A stretch of DNA of 64,000 nt. Source: Ahaetulla prasina. Its lineage: Eukaryota; Chordata; Lepidosauria; Squamata; Colubridae. Shown in pieces: positions 20,390-33,717 of the stretch; the stretch's first letter is position 1; each line of letters begins with the position of its first letter. Position numbers and translations under genes: made by a program. The stretch is taken from contig NC_080542.1 in NCBI RefSeq assembly GCF_028640845.1, forward strand, positions 18,704,283-18,768,282. The letters run 5' to 3'. The notes beneath the pieces were generated by a model. The model was not told the DNA's origin. It was given only the letters and a program-made list of their open reading frames with translations, and ran no database searches.

Positions 20390-21150
20390 ACCCTTATAGC
20401 AACTTCGCAGTTGCATCAAGGAGCTGGTATCTCAGTCAAAACATGGCAAATTCCAACCGATAATGCGGAGATTGTCTCCACAGAAACCCACAGTGGCCGA
20501 AGGGAGTTCCTGCAGTCTATTGAGTCGTCCCAGGGCCTTAGTTCAGCTTTTCATCTGGCTATGAGTGGAGGGTGGGGGGCAGAACGTTTGAACGCCATGG
20601 TAGAGTAGTACCTGAGGTGTAATGTGAACTATCAGCAATCCAATTGGGCTGACCTCTTGTCTTTTACCAAGGTCATGTACAATAATGCTGTTCACAGTAG
20701 CATGGGGCTAACTCCATTGAAAATAGTGAGTGGCATGGACTTCGTCCCAATGTCAGAATACTCAAGGGATCCCCCCTCCTCAATTAGCTTGACAGGCTAG
20801 CTGTCGACGCTAAAATCAGCACGTCAAGAAGGTGCTAGCTTAAAGCGGTGCAGACCTATAAGAAGCATGGGGGGGGGGGGAAACACCAAGTCCCATGATG
20901 ACCCTTCCAGCTGGGGGGGGGGGAATCTACCTTTCCACAAAATACTTGAGGTTAAAACTCCCCAGTAAAAAGCTGGGACCCAAGTTCATGGGCTATTCCC
21001 CATAGTGAAGATCATTAACCTGGTCATGGTGCAATTAAAATTGCCCCAACTGCTAGGGAAGATACACCTGGTCATTCCATAGCAGCCTCTTAAAAACCGT
21101 GGTCAGACCAACCCTGAGACCAATACCCCTTGAGCCCCCGACCCAGTGGT
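20390..21150 (+). pseudogene. Ty3/Gypsy pol remnant (integrase C-terminal part)
   Basis: The conceptual translation, broken by stops and frameshifts, shows the integrase phrases NYQQSNWADLL, YNNAVHSSMGLTPL and, after about 200 bases, VKIINLVMVQLKLP, the region just before the chromodomain of squamate Gypsy elements. It includes G runs at 20870 and 20912. It is too decayed to make protein; no LTRs are assigned to it, although the solo LTRs nearby could belong to such a family. Confidence 0.65.
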
Positions 21151-21311
21151 CTTAACTATAAAAGGGAATGTAAGATGGGTCTTGACGTTCTCCCTTTTCA
21201 TAGGGAGATCCTACTTTATCAGAGTATAATAAATTGCTTTTAAATTCCAACTTGGTTACTTAGTGGAAAAGGTAAACTGAGGCAGAACCTAGAATCAGAT
21301 TTGGCCATCAC

Positions 21312-21596
21312 CAGTGGTGGGTTTCAATTTTTTTTTACTACCGGTTCTGTGGGCGTGTCAGTGGGCGTGGCATGACTTGGTGGGAGTGGCAGGGGAAGGA
21401 TACCATAAAATCTCCATTCCCACTCCACTCCAGGATATTGCAAAATCCCCATTTTCTCCCAATCAGCTCGGATTTGGGAGGCAGAGAAAGATGGGGGTGA
21501 GCCAATCAGAATTTTTACTACCAGTTCTCCGAACTACTCAAAATTTCCACTACCAGTTCTCCAGAACTGGTCAGAACTTGCTGAAACCCACCTCTG
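21312..21596. mobile_element. hAT MITE, 285 bp, perfect duplication
   Basis: The ends CAGTGGTGGGTTTCA and TGAAACCCACCTCTG are inverted, with GCCATCAC on both sides (21304-21311, 21597-21604). Internal phrases CTACCGGTTCTG and CCAGTTCTCCGAACT recur in related elements at 25968-26286 and 45321-45849. Confidence 0.9.
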
Positions 21597-21604
21597 GCCA
21601 TCAC

Positions 21605-22470
21605 CCTCTTAGCTATCCCTAAAGGTCCAAAAATGGAGTTTTATGACAGAGTTCACCCAGGGCCTACAAAATGTGGGCTGCCTAGACCAGAATTTGAGAA
21701 ATGAGAGGTCATTTAAAAACTAGCCTTGACAAAATATGTTCCATGCATGCAAAAAATGTTGGTTTTAAGAAACACCCACTTTTCCTTTTAGGACAAAAAA
21801 AAAAGCACGATTTCTGAATGAGGAATAAGAGTTTATAAGCTATGAAAATTACAATGTAAATTTTATAAAACCATAGATATAAAAATGCTAGCATGTTATT
21901 GCTAAATCAAATAATACACTTTCACTAGCTACTACTGCGTTAACCTTTTATGAATGAATGTCTTCACTCATGATGTGTGAATGATTTCACACATGAAAAA
22001 CCTCTATTGAGAACTCAGATGCATTTTAGAAATTGTGCAACTATACCCTATGGGTCAAATTGAATGGATACAACGACATCTCTTCCTTCAGGCAAATCCA
22101 CGTTTGGTGAATGACTTCTTAATGCCAAATAACGCACACATGTGTTTCTTGTCTATATGGATTGTCAATGTGGATTGTCACAATTTCTGGATTGTAGTGT
22201 TTCAAACACGCTTGGAGAAAATATACCGGTGTACACTTGAAATTTGGCCAATCTTAAGAAGTGGACGCCCGAAGGACAAAAATGCATTCACACCATGAAT
22301 TCTAATGAATTCTCTATCTTTAGTAAGCAGTCTACAATGTTCTTTTTCCTTTCCAAAATGTTAGAAAGCATTATTATTTTTATTTTCTAGTTGGAACTCT
22401 GCACCACAAGTATCTGTGAGGGCTGTATGACATCACTCGTGATAGTGCTTTACATGCAGTCCTCAACGTA
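21605..22470. other. intergenic sequence without recognised features
   Basis: AT-rich, with only short open frames that match nothing I know. Confidence 0.4.
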
Positions 22471-22478
22471 AGACTATG

Positions 22479-23396
22479 CAGGTAGTCCTTGACTTATGTC
22501 CACAACTGAACCCAACATTTCTGTTGCTAAGCAAGACAGTTGTTAAGTAAATTTTGCCCCATTTTATGACATTTCTTGCCACAGCTGTTAAGTGAATCAC
22601 TGCAGTTGTTAAATTAGCAGCACAGTTGTTAAGTGAACCTGGTTGCCCCATTGACTTTGCTTATCAGAAGATAGCAAAAAGTGATCACACATGACTTCAG
22701 GAAACAGCATTGTGATAAATATAAGCCAGTTGTCAAGCATCTGAATTTTGATCATGTGACCATGGAGATGTTGCAACCAGGGGTGAAATGCCCCCGGTTT
22801 GGACCGGATTGTTCGATCCGGTAGCGATGGCGGCGGGTGGTTCAGAGAATTGGTAGCAAAAATCTGTGCCCTCCCCCACACCTGCCCATGCCCAGCTGAG
22901 CTGTGCAATCATCAGAGGGTTTTTTTTTTACTTTTAAAAGCATTTTTTCTTCGGCCGAAAAAACGCTTTTAAAAGTTTTAAAAAAAACCTGATGATCGCG
23001 CGGCTCAACTGGGATCATCAGAACCTTTTAAAAGCATTTTTTCTACAACCACTTCAGCTGAAGAGGTTGTAAAAAATGCTTTTAAAAGTTTCTGACGATC
23101 AGGCATCTCAGCTGGGATTGTCAGAAGCCTTTAAAAACATTTTTTACAACCAGCCGAAGAGGTTGTAGAAAAAATCCTATTAAAAGTAAAAAAAAAAAAG
23201 TTGGCCAGGGCCACCCAGTCACATTATGCTCCCCCACCAAGCCATGCCCACAAAACCGGTAGTAATGAATTTTACATTTCACCACTGGTTGCAACAGTTG
23301 TAAGTGTGAAAAACAGTCACCATTCGGTGCCATTGTGATTTTCAATGGTCACTAAATGAATAGTTGTAAATCAAGGACTACCTATACTAGAGTATG
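22479..23396. mobile_element. MITE family A copy split by a hAT insertion
   Basis: The left part CAGGTAGTCCTTGACTTATG runs to 22777 and resumes at 23288, ending GTAAATCAAGGACTACCTATA. The interruption is the element at 22778-23287, with its 8-bp duplication inside family A sequence. Confidence 0.8.
22778..23287. mobile_element. hAT MITE family B, 510 bp, nested
   Basis: It runs CAGGGGTGAAATGCCCCCGG to TACATTTCACCACTG, flanked by GTTGCAAC on both sides (22770-22777, 23288-23295). The interior is built of alternating modules: a TTTTAAAAGCATTTTTTC type unit, its complement, and GATCATCAGA or CTGACGATC spacers, so several nested hairpins are possible. Confidence 0.9.
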
Positions 23397-23399
23397 AAA

Positions 23400-24230
23400 T
23401 TTCTGTCATAAGTCAAGGACTACCTGGATGGAAATGATTTGAATGATGCAGTTGGTGCAAGTGACATAATTACAGCATGACGCTATAACGTAGCTCCTAA
23501 ACATGCCTCAGCCCTATACATACATTTGGCTGGAATTATCCCTTAGGAGAAACCATAAGCAAATTTCATTTTGCCTGTTATTATCCAACAAACTATAGCT
23601 TTGCACATTTCCCCTGGGATCCTTCAACCCCTGAGCAAAGGCTAGCCGTTGGTCTGCCTTGTAAGTACCAATTAGTCTTTACAGTAGGCATAAATGGGGC
23701 ATCTTTGAGGTGGCAACTGAATCAAAGCAGGAAACCGTCCTGTTTTAAGTGGGTTAGTGTTGTTGTTGTTGTTTTACATTATACAAGACTCCTGGCTTTT
23801 CTAACTACTCCAACACCAAATTTTCAGCAACAGAAATAACTATAGGGAAAAAATTCTCCTCAGAATATAAAGCCTGGTGTCTCAGGTGCATAGAATCCAA
23901 AAGCATCTGTAGAGAGGTCAAGACAATCAAGATGGTCGCCCTGAACCCACGTGACGGCAGCCCTGAACTTATTTTACATGCCTCTATAAAAAGAGTCTCT
24001 AGAGCAGGCTGAGCAACTTTATGACCTGTAGATTTCAATTCTCAGAATTCTGGACGTTGGAAGTCCTCAGGTCATAAAGGGACCATAGTTGCCCATTCCT
24101 GCTTTAGACCAAAGGTTAATCATTTCAATGGAGGCTTAATTCCAGGCCTTATTTGTGCCTGCACATCAAAGTTCAATCTGTTTTCTCGGCTGGCAAAGCA
24201 GCATTGGATTTGTCATCTGCAAACCGAGAA
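23400..24230. other. intergenic sequence, few features
   Basis: It holds a second family A end (CATAAGTCAAGGACTACCTGG at 23406, in part), a short (TTG)n at 23758-23772 and a decayed family C fragment at 24005-24105. Confidence 0.45.
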
Positions 24231-24231
24231 C

Positions 24232-24705
24232 ATAGAATACCGTAAGGTTGGACGGGATCTTGGAGGTCTTCTAGTCCAAACCCCTGCTCAAGCAGGAGAC
24301 CCTATACCAGTGATGGTGAACTTTTCAGCACCGAGTGCCCAGACCAGAATGCGCATGTGGTAGAGCACTGGAAACCCAAAAACCAGGTGGCCGGTGCGCA
24401 TGCGTACACCAGCCACCTGTTCTTCGGGTTTCTGGCATGCGTGAAGACCATGCACATGCTGAAAATTCAAAAACCAGATGGCCGGCGCGCATGTGCCCCA
24501 GCCAGTTGGTCTTCGGGTTTCTGGTGCTCCTGCGCGTGCAAAGATCAGCTGGCCAGCACACGTGTGCACGCTGGAAAACAGAAGAGCAGCTGGCAATGGC
24601 ATGCATGCCCGCAGAGAGGGCTCTGTGTGCCACCTGTCGCACCCATGCCATAGGTTCGCCATCACGGCCCTATACCATTCCAGACAAATAGCTATCTGTA
24701 ACAGA
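24232..24705 (-). mobile_element. CR1 LINE 3' fragment interrupted by a hAT element
   Basis: GATCTTGGAGGTCTTCTAGT and the following AAACCCCTGCTCAAGCAGG are inverted CR1 terminus; it resumes after the insertion with CCATTCCAGACAAATAGC. Confidence 0.7.
24308..24667. mobile_element. hAT MITE family E, 360 bp, perfect duplication
   Basis: The ends CAGTGATGGTGAAC and GTTCGCCATCACGG are inverted, with CCCTATAC flanking both sides (24300-24307, 24668-24675). GCGCATG-rich internal units resemble those at 18293-18768. Confidence 0.9.
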
Positions 24706-25296
24706 GACATATCTTGCATGCCTTTTCCAGATTTTTTTAAAACCCACCGGTACCCTAAACGTTAGCATTATTAAATAATTAAATTGTGCAATTTGCTCTT
24801 TTCCCAAAATATGTGTTTCCATGCTGCAAAATTTGGATTTGGAATGGATATAAAATTGTAGCCTTGCTTTTAAATTACAGGCTGCTCCTTCATGCTGAGA
24901 AACTAGGCTAGAAGATAGAATTTAGGAAGATTTTGACTTTCCTAATGTGTGCTTTAAAACAGACCTTTACTTTTACTCTCTCATATTCCCAATATATAAA
25001 TCATATTTCTGCGTAAGAAGTAAGGTAAACAGCTTTTCACATTTCTGCAAGTCTACATGATTTCTTTCGGTCATAGGCCTACGTTCCCACAGCCATATCT
25101 CATTTCCATGCATGCATAAAACATGAATGTTTCATGTAAACAGTGTTGTCACAAAGGGGTAGCAGGAAGTACTCTAGCAATGACATGTTGCAGACAGGTG
25201 GTTTGGACACACCATATTTAGCTAACATTGTGTCACGTTCTCCCACATAGATCCATCTATCAGAAGAAATGGGAAGGAGAGGCCTGAAGCTTGAGG

Positions 25297-25449
25297 TTAA
25301 ACTTCAGAGGGTGGGGTAGGCTGCAAAGCTGGTTCCTCTGTACGGGTCCGCTTCAGGGAGGGGCCTTCTAACAAGAAAGACTCCTCCACTTCAGAGGTTC
25401 GTTTTTCCACATCTTTGGTGGGTTTCAAACAAGTTGCTTTGTCCGTGGC
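25297..25449 (-). CDS. BCL7C: BCL7C coding exon 6 and stop
   Basis: The acceptor TGTCTTCCAG| is followed by 50 codons and TAA at 25299-25297. The sequence [17 protein letters not shown] leads to an acidic stretch and [16 protein letters not shown], the equivalent of the APPLKR motif near the BCL7 C-terminus. The 3' UTR extends below 25297. I see no canonical AATAAA on the minus strand down to about 24700, so the poly(A) site is unassigned. Confidence 0.88.
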   Translation of the reverse strand, partial: ATDKATCLKPTKDVEKRTSEVEESFLLEGPSLKRTRTEEPALQPTPPSEV

Positions 25450-28400
25450 CTGGAAGACAAGCAAAGGAAGCTCTTAACCAGCGACTCTCACACTTGGCAA
25501 CTCTGTGCTGACTTCAGCTACAGGTAGTCCACTACTTATGATCTCAATTGAACCCAAACTTTCTGCTGTTAAGCGAAACATTTGTTTTAGGTGAGTTTTG
25601 CTCCATCCTGCGACCTTTCTTGCCCCAGTTGTAAATGAAATCACTTCCCTTGTTATGTTAGTAATATAATTGTTAAGTGAAACTAGTTTTCTCATTGACT
25701 TTGCTTGTCAGAAGTTTGCAAAAGGTGATCACATGACCCCAGGACACTGCAACCGTCATAAATATGTGTCTGTTGTCAAGCATCTGAGTTTTGATCACGG
25801 ATGTTGCAATGGTCGTAAATGTGAAAAACGGTCATAAGTCACTTTTCCCAGGGCTGTTATAACTTCGAATACAACAAATGAATTATTGTAAGTGGAGGAT
25901 TACCTGTACCAGAATTTCCCAGTCAAGTTTACCAGAGTTTAGTAACCCTAATCTTAACACTCAACTCCAGTGGTGGGCTGCAACCGGTTTAACAACCGAT
26001 TCTGTGAGCGTGCGCTTTGTGCGTGTGCGCTGGCTTCATGTACCTGCGTTTACATGCAGTGTTCAAAATGCAGCAATTTGAAACTCAGCTGCTTACTTTC
26101 TAAGGCAGCCCCGGTAAGTAGAACAGCAGAGGGGCGGAGATCAGCTGTGCTACGCGAATCAGATGAGCCAGAGAGAAGGAAATATAGAACAGGACAGATA
26201 GGGTGGGGGAGTGTGGGCGGGCCCAGCCACTGGCTGTAACTACCGGTTTGTCTAAACCAGTCCAAACCGGCTGAATCCCACCCCTGCTCAATTCACTGTC
26301 AAGGTTTCAATTAATGAACCCAAATAATCCAGCAACTCTTGAGACATTCTGCTTTCTCAAAGAACTGCTTTATTAGTACAGCCTTTCATCACTTTTGAAA
26401 TGCCAGATCAGCTCTGGCTATTTCTTTTTATTATTCTTATTCTTAGTATAGTTAAAGAACAGACAGCTCCCTCTCTCCTTGTCCACAGGTCACATTGTCT
26501 AATTAGGTGTTCTGGCATCTCCCTAGTAATTTCTTCCAGTCTCTGGCCAGCACTAGTTGGGATGACCTTGGTTCCCATGAGATAGTATGTTGTTGATGTC
26601 TGGTCTGACATTCCAGAGCTCCCTCCTCTTGCTCAAAGTGCTTCAAGCTGAGAAACAGAGAAAATGGCTCCGAGATGCACAGTCCAAAATTGATAGTCAA
26701 CTTCTATCTCAGATTTTCCAGCCTAAACTTGTGTCTCAGATAAAGGGGAGAGCCACAACATTGTGCTCAAAATTTGATTCCACATTTGTGCTTCTCAAAT
26801 ATTTAGAAATTCTGCTTTGGAAATTCTGTGGGAAAGGATTCTTTTTTTTTTTTTAAACAGGAAAACAAGATAAATCCGGAACCTGCAATTCTGGGCCATG
26901 GGAGTACAAGTAATCCTCAATTTATAACCATTTGTTTAGTGATAATTCACTAAGAGCCGTGGTGGCGCAATGGTTAGAAGGCAGTACTGCAAGGCTAACT
27001 CACTGCTCACTCCAGGGGTTTGATCCTGCCTGGCTCAAGGTTGACTCAGCTTGCCATCCTTTCGAGGTTGGTGAAATGAGGATCCAGATTATTGAGGACA
27101 ATATGGTGACTCTGTAACCGCTTAGAGAGGGATGGAAAGCAGTATATAAGTCTAAACACTATTGCTATTGCTATTTAAAGTTACAACAGCGCTGAAAAAA
27201 GTGACGTATGACTGTTTTCTACACTTGCACCTTCCCCGTGATCAAAATTCAAATGCTTAGCAACCAGCATGCATTTATGACAATTGCAGTGACGGAAGCG
27301 AAGTCAATGGGGAAACCAAATTCACTTCACAACCATGCTGCTGACTTAACAACTGTAGGGATTCGCTTAACAACCGTGACAAGAATGATCATAAAACGGG
27401 GCAAAACTCACTTGTTTAGCAACAGAAAAATTGGACTTAATTGTGTAATAAACTGAGGACTATCCATAAGCATGTTGTACTAAATTCAAGAAGGCATTAA
27501 AAATTTTAAAGCTCCAAAGTGATAGATCTCCTTGACCATTTTTAAATTTCTTTTTTTTCTAAACTTTTAGAAAACTTTTCGAACTTTAGAAAAGAAACTT
27601 TCTAAAGTTTTAAATTGTTAACATTTTAGGATACAAAAGAAAGTAAGAAAATAGCTAAGACAAAACAAAGAACACTGTATTTGGAAGACAACTGATCAGG
27701 AATGGTGATTGCTTCATTGTGAGTAGAAATTTCTGATAATATTTTGTTCATAATAATTTCCTCATTTTCACACATTAAAAAAAGGGTGAGGCTTTGTTTG
27801 CATGGTGGTGGCCATCTTGAATTTTTTGACATTTTGCCCCCTCCCCCAGAATTCTCAGCTTTTTTTCCACAATCAGCACAATCACCTGGAAATCAGACAT
27901 CGTGTGATCTGGTTCTTCTTTGCTAAGCTTGGGAGGGTCATCGGTTCCCTCAAGGAGCACCCCAGAATCTGTACGCAGAAAAGGAATCAATCAAAAACAG
28001 GCAAATCCTGGCAGATTTTCTGAAAAATTTTGCCTTTCTTTCCCCTGTCTTCCATGGTCTTACAAACATCCATCCTCAAAATTTACTTTTTGGAGACTTG
28101 GGGGAAGAGGTTTATGCTAAGGTACAAAACTGAAAATTTAGCTAATCAGTAGAAAAGTTGGATAGGATAACACAGCGAGAAAGAAAAGCTTAAATATAGT
28201 TGTGGCACAATATAGAATTTTATCAGAGCATAATTGCAATTCTCGCTAAGTGTTAAAAATTGCAAGAATTTCTGGAGGAAGGGAAAATGAGTTAAAGATC
28301 ATCGACTTACAACCAGAGATGGTATTCAGCAGGTTCAGACTGGTTCGCTCGAACCGATAGCAGAAATCACAGGTGGTGGGCCTGCTCATCCACCCACCCT

Positions 28401-31400
28401 GGCTCTATGCCATCCTATATAGGCATGTTTTTGAGGCTGGGCGCGTGCGTGGAAGGCGTGCGCACAAGCAAAGCACATGCGTGGAAGATCGGGCGCATGC
28501 ATGGAAGGCAGGCACGTGCGTGAACAGGGCGCGCATGCGCACAAAGCAAGCGTGTACACGCGCAGCGAACTGGTAGTACATAATGAGAAACTCACCGGTA
28601 GTACATAATGAGAAACTCACCGCTGCTTATGGCCATTCGCTTACTGACTATTGCAAGTTACAATGGCACTGAAAAATGTGACTTAAGACTACTACTCGCA
28701 CTTTACAGGGTCTGTGTGGTCACATGATCAAAACGTAGGTGTTTGGCAACCAGCATGTATTTAAAAGGGTTGCAGGTCATGTGATCATCATTTGTGACCT
28801 TCCCAACTGGCCTCTGACAAGTAATAAAGAAAGCTAGATTTGCTTAACGACCACAGCAGACATGGTCGTAAAATTGGACATGCCTCACGGAACAATTTTG
28901 ATGGGAGTTCCAGGCTCAATTACAGTCAAATGTCAACAAATACCAGTATGTAGAAAAGCCCCAATTTCCCAAAGCATCATACCAGTTTTTCATATACAGG
29001 AGGTTTTCTGAGCCTTCTGCATATAGAACTCCAGAGACAGGCAAACAAGGGCACAAATTTTAGAAGCAAGTAATCCTTTTTACCTAAAGCTAAAGACAGC
29101 AACAGAAAATTAGTGAGAGGCTTAGCCCAGGTCAAGACCAGAGATTTAAAAGTGGAGAAATGGAGAAATATGAAAAGATCAGAATTTGATGAAATGGCAA
29201 AGATAACTTCTGGGTTAGAGGAAAAAAAACAACAAAGACATTTTTTTAAAGATTGGAAACTATCTAGCAATTTTCTGTTGAAAGGAGAAAACAAAATGAT
29301 GTGATAATTTATGACTTTTGAAGATGGAAAAAATGTGGCGGGATTGAAGGGATGTGTATAGCATCTTAGAAGGAGGAGGAAGGGTGATAAGAGTGTAAAG
29401 ATCTATTGAAAAGAAGGTCAGAGGTTATTCCACTTCATACTTTTCTTTTTTCTTTTAATTATGAACTTTTAAAAATGGTTTCTCTCTCTTTCTTTAGATA
29501 TTTTTGCTTTAGGCATAATTCTCAGTACAAATAACATTTTAAGAAGAGACCAGGGATCCAATAAACAAGGGACAAAAATAAAACATGGTTGAACGCAGAG
29601 TTCGAAGCACAGCAAGAAAAACAGCTGAGTTGAGGTTTGAAAAGTTGCTTTTGAGGGGAAGGACACTAAGTAAGCCAAACTGAGCCATCACCACTCCAAA
29701 TTTCTGGGCTTGGAGTCTATTCCCCTGCTAGCTTCGTTTGGGAAAGCAGGGACATCAGCCTGGTGACCAAATGTAGGTTAGTCTGCTCTATCGTGTTCCC
29801 CTCAGCTACCTATGGTTGTGAAAGTTGGGCCTTAAAAAAGCAAGACAGGAAGAAAATCAGCTTTGGAGTATAAGATGCACATTAGTTTTTGGGGAGGAGA
29901 ACAAGAAAGAAAAATTCTGCTTCTGTCTACCAGCATCCATTAGTATTCATCTAGCTAGCGTCCTTGCAACAAATAGCAAACAGCCTGGTAAGCTTCAGCA
30001 CATTATCACAGCCTGATTCAGCATGAGCAGCTGATTGGCAGGTGGATTGGCCTCCCGGAATACCTCCAATCAGCTGTTCCAGGCTGCGGTGATCTCCAGG
30101 GCCCATCTCCACCTCTGTGTGATGCATTTTTGGCCTCCGCACGCCCCATTTTCGCCACTGCCACTGCCGCCAATCCCAGCTTCCTGGAATCAGCCGAAAA
30201 TGTGATGCACAGAGGCCAAAAATGGGGCATGAGGAGGGCAAAAACGGGGCATGAGAAGGCCGAAAACACAACACATAGAGGCCGAAAATAGCTGAAGGGT
30301 GGGAGCCGGAGGGTGGGCGGGGCTTGGGCAACATAACCCCAAAGGCTTTACTCAAAAACTGTCCACGGTTGACCTCACCACTTTCCTAAGAGGACTCTAA
30401 GGGGCGTGCATAAGAGCACAAACGTGCCTACCGTTCCTGTCCTATTGTTTCTTCCCCTATGTATATATATGTTTATAGTACCTCGTTTCTCCTAATATAT
30501 ATGTTCATATATTATATAACCCTTTATGCAACGCTTGTATATATTGTTACGACAAATAAATAAATAAATAAATAAATAAATAAACATTCGGTGTATAAAA
30601 CGCACCACAGTTTTCACCCTCTTTTAGGGGGAGAAGTGTGTTTTACTCCAAAAAGTACAATATTTGAGCTATGGTGCTGGAGAAGGCTCCTGCATATTCT
30701 TTGGACAGAAAAAGTGACTAATAAGCAAATATTAGAGCATATAACCCACCAGACATGTCAACAGAAGGCCAAATCATGAAACTGATCTCACATATTTTGC
30801 CCGCGTCATACAGGGGAATTCCCTAGAGAAAGCAATTATATTTGGAAGAGTTAAGGGTAAAAGAAAACCAGGCCATCAAGGAACATGGTGGCTGGATTAC
30901 CATCAAAGCTAACACCAGAAAGAGCACAGAAAACTCAAAGAACTGGTGCAAGATTGGAAGACATGGAGAGACCTGGCCCATAGAATTGTCAAGAATTGAA
31001 CAAGATTGAAAAGATAATAACCTCATCTATCCTCCAGAGCTCAGCCTTATGGATCCTCAAAGCATGGTTCTGCTTGGGGCTGCTATCAATGGGTGCAGGC
31101 AGGGAGTCCCGGGGACTTGCTGGACCAGCCAGGATGGATCACTAGCTTCAGTCTTGGTCAAATCACCAGGACTACAGGTAGTTCTCAACTTACAACAGTT
31201 CAAAGTTACAACAGCACTGAAAAAATTACTGATGACCATTTTTCATAGTTAACGACCATTGCAGCATCCCCATAACCATGTGATCAAAATTTGGATTATT
31301 GGCAACTGGTTCATATTTATGACCTTTGCTATGTACCAAGGTCATGTGATCCTCTTTTGTGACCTTCTGAACAAGCAAGGTCAATGGGGAAGCCATTTTC

Positions 31401-33628
31401 AGATTCACTTAACAACCAGGTTACTCACTTATTAACTGCAGCGATTCACTTAACAATTGAGGCAAGAAAAGTAGTAAAATGGGGTAAAACTCACTTAACA
31501 AATGTCTCACTTAACAACAGAAATGTTGGGCTCAGTTGTGGTCATAAATCAAGGACTACCAGTGTTATCTCTAGATATTCCCAGCTCTATACTTGTCTTG
31601 CAAGGTAGTCCACACAAGAAGCACACCCAGAAGAAGCCCTAACTTTATTGTAAGGTTGCTTGCATGGTTCCAATTAATGAATCCAAGCCAATAAGAACTC
31701 TAAGGCTAGAGACTTCCTCAAAGAACATCTGTAGCGGATACATCATATCAGCACGATCAAATGTAAAACCAACTCCAAGTATTTCCAGCTGTTTCAGTAT
31801 AATTAAAATAAGAAATAACTCCCTCCCCAACAGTCTCAGGTCACGTTGACCTTGGTTCTCATGAGAAAGATCTATGTTGGGTCTAACAAAGCATTCCATC
31901 CTCCTTCCGCCCTCCCCACCCTGTGGCCCCTGAGGAATAGAAAAATGGCTTCTGCCAAGTTTGATTCAAAGTTCACAGTTACATTAACAGGATGTTGCAA
32001 GTCTGAAAACACAGCTCTCCCCCCTCGCCTTTACAATGAAACTAACTAGGGTGGATCCCTTCCAAGGCATTTTCCACGGCCCCATTTATTCTGCAGACTC
32101 AGCTGCCTGAAATCTAACATATGCACGGCTCTTTCTCCTGTCTCCCAAAGCTATTAGACTATCACAGAGTTTCTCAGTCTGGGCAACTTGAAGATGTGTG
32201 GACTTCAACTGCAAACAGATGGGGCAGACTGGAGAAAGGATAAGGAGAGGAAGCTGAGAGGAAGTGGGTGGCTGCCTCGGAAGGGTGTGAAAGTGGCAGG
32301 GAGCACATCCTGATCATTTTTGGACTGAGGATGGGCAGATTGCTTGCTATCTGTCAAAGCAGCAGATTCTTTCATCAGAATTATGAAGAAAGCATATGAA
32401 GAACGGTTGCAGGAACTCGGTATGCCTAGTTTAATGAAAAGAACAACTAAGGGAGACATGATAGCAATGTTCCAATATCTCAAGGGTTGCCACAAAGAAA
32501 AGGGAGTCAAACTATTCTCCAAAGCACCTGAGGGTAGAACAAGAAGCAATGGGTGGAAACTTATCAAGGAGAGAAGCAACCTAGAACTTTCCTGACAGTT
32601 AGAACAATTAATCAGTGGAACAACTTGCCTCTAGAAGTTGTGAATGTTCCAACACGGGAAATTTTTAAGAAGATGTTGGATAACCATTTGTCTGAACGGG
32701 TGTAGGGTTTCCTGCCTGGATAGGGGGTTGGACTAGAAGACCTCTAAGGTCCCTCCCAACTCTGTTATTATATCAAATCCTCAAACTGCAAAGGTTGAGA
32801 AAACCTCTTCCTCCCCTCCCTCCCATTCCTCTCCTCCTCCTCCTCTTCCTCCTCCTCCAATAAGTCCAGCAAGACCATAACACAAGACAACGTGGGCTGT
32901 TGCTTAATGCCACAAGATCTCTCCCCAGATGAACATACCTCCCTCTTGTCCCAAAAGAGGGGGCTGCAAGTCTTCGGTCTTCAGGTCTCCTAAGAGGGTG
33001 GGAGTCACCGTCTGGCTTCGATCCGGGGTAGGGGTGGGGCTGGTGTCACCTCCTTTCAGCAGGGACGTCTCAGAAAGCGAACTCTGGTTGCTGTTCTCAT
33101 CTAGTGGGAAACAGAGACAGGGCCATGAAGAACTGCATCTGGAAACTGGGGAAATTTTTTTTATCACTGCATGGAGACTCCAGGTCCAGTGGCAGCATAC
33201 ACTGTCACTAAACAAATAGTTGTAGGCTGAGGACTAACTATATCATAGAGGTCAGCTGGCTAAGAAATTCTAGGAATTGAAAGCCGTACCTCCTAAAGAT
33301 GTGGTTGAGAAACACTGGGCTAAAGCATTTCTAATACTGTAGAGCAGGGGTCCCCAACCAGTGGTGAAATCTAAATTTCTTTCCTACGGGTTCTGTGAGT
33401 ATTGCTTGGTGGGTGTGACTTGGTGGGGGTCATGTGACTGGGTGGGTGTGGCTATGTGACTGGGGTATCAAAAGACAGAAACTCACTACCAATGTCTTAC
33501 TGGGCCAGGGTTGGACTAGATGACCACCAGGTCCCTTCCAGCCTTGGATTATCCTCTGAAGCTATGTCTAGTGCCAGGTTTGTAGTCCTTCCTTCCTCTC
33601 CTTTTTCCTCCCTCCCCCACTCCCTCCT

Positions 33629-33717
<89 letters not shown>

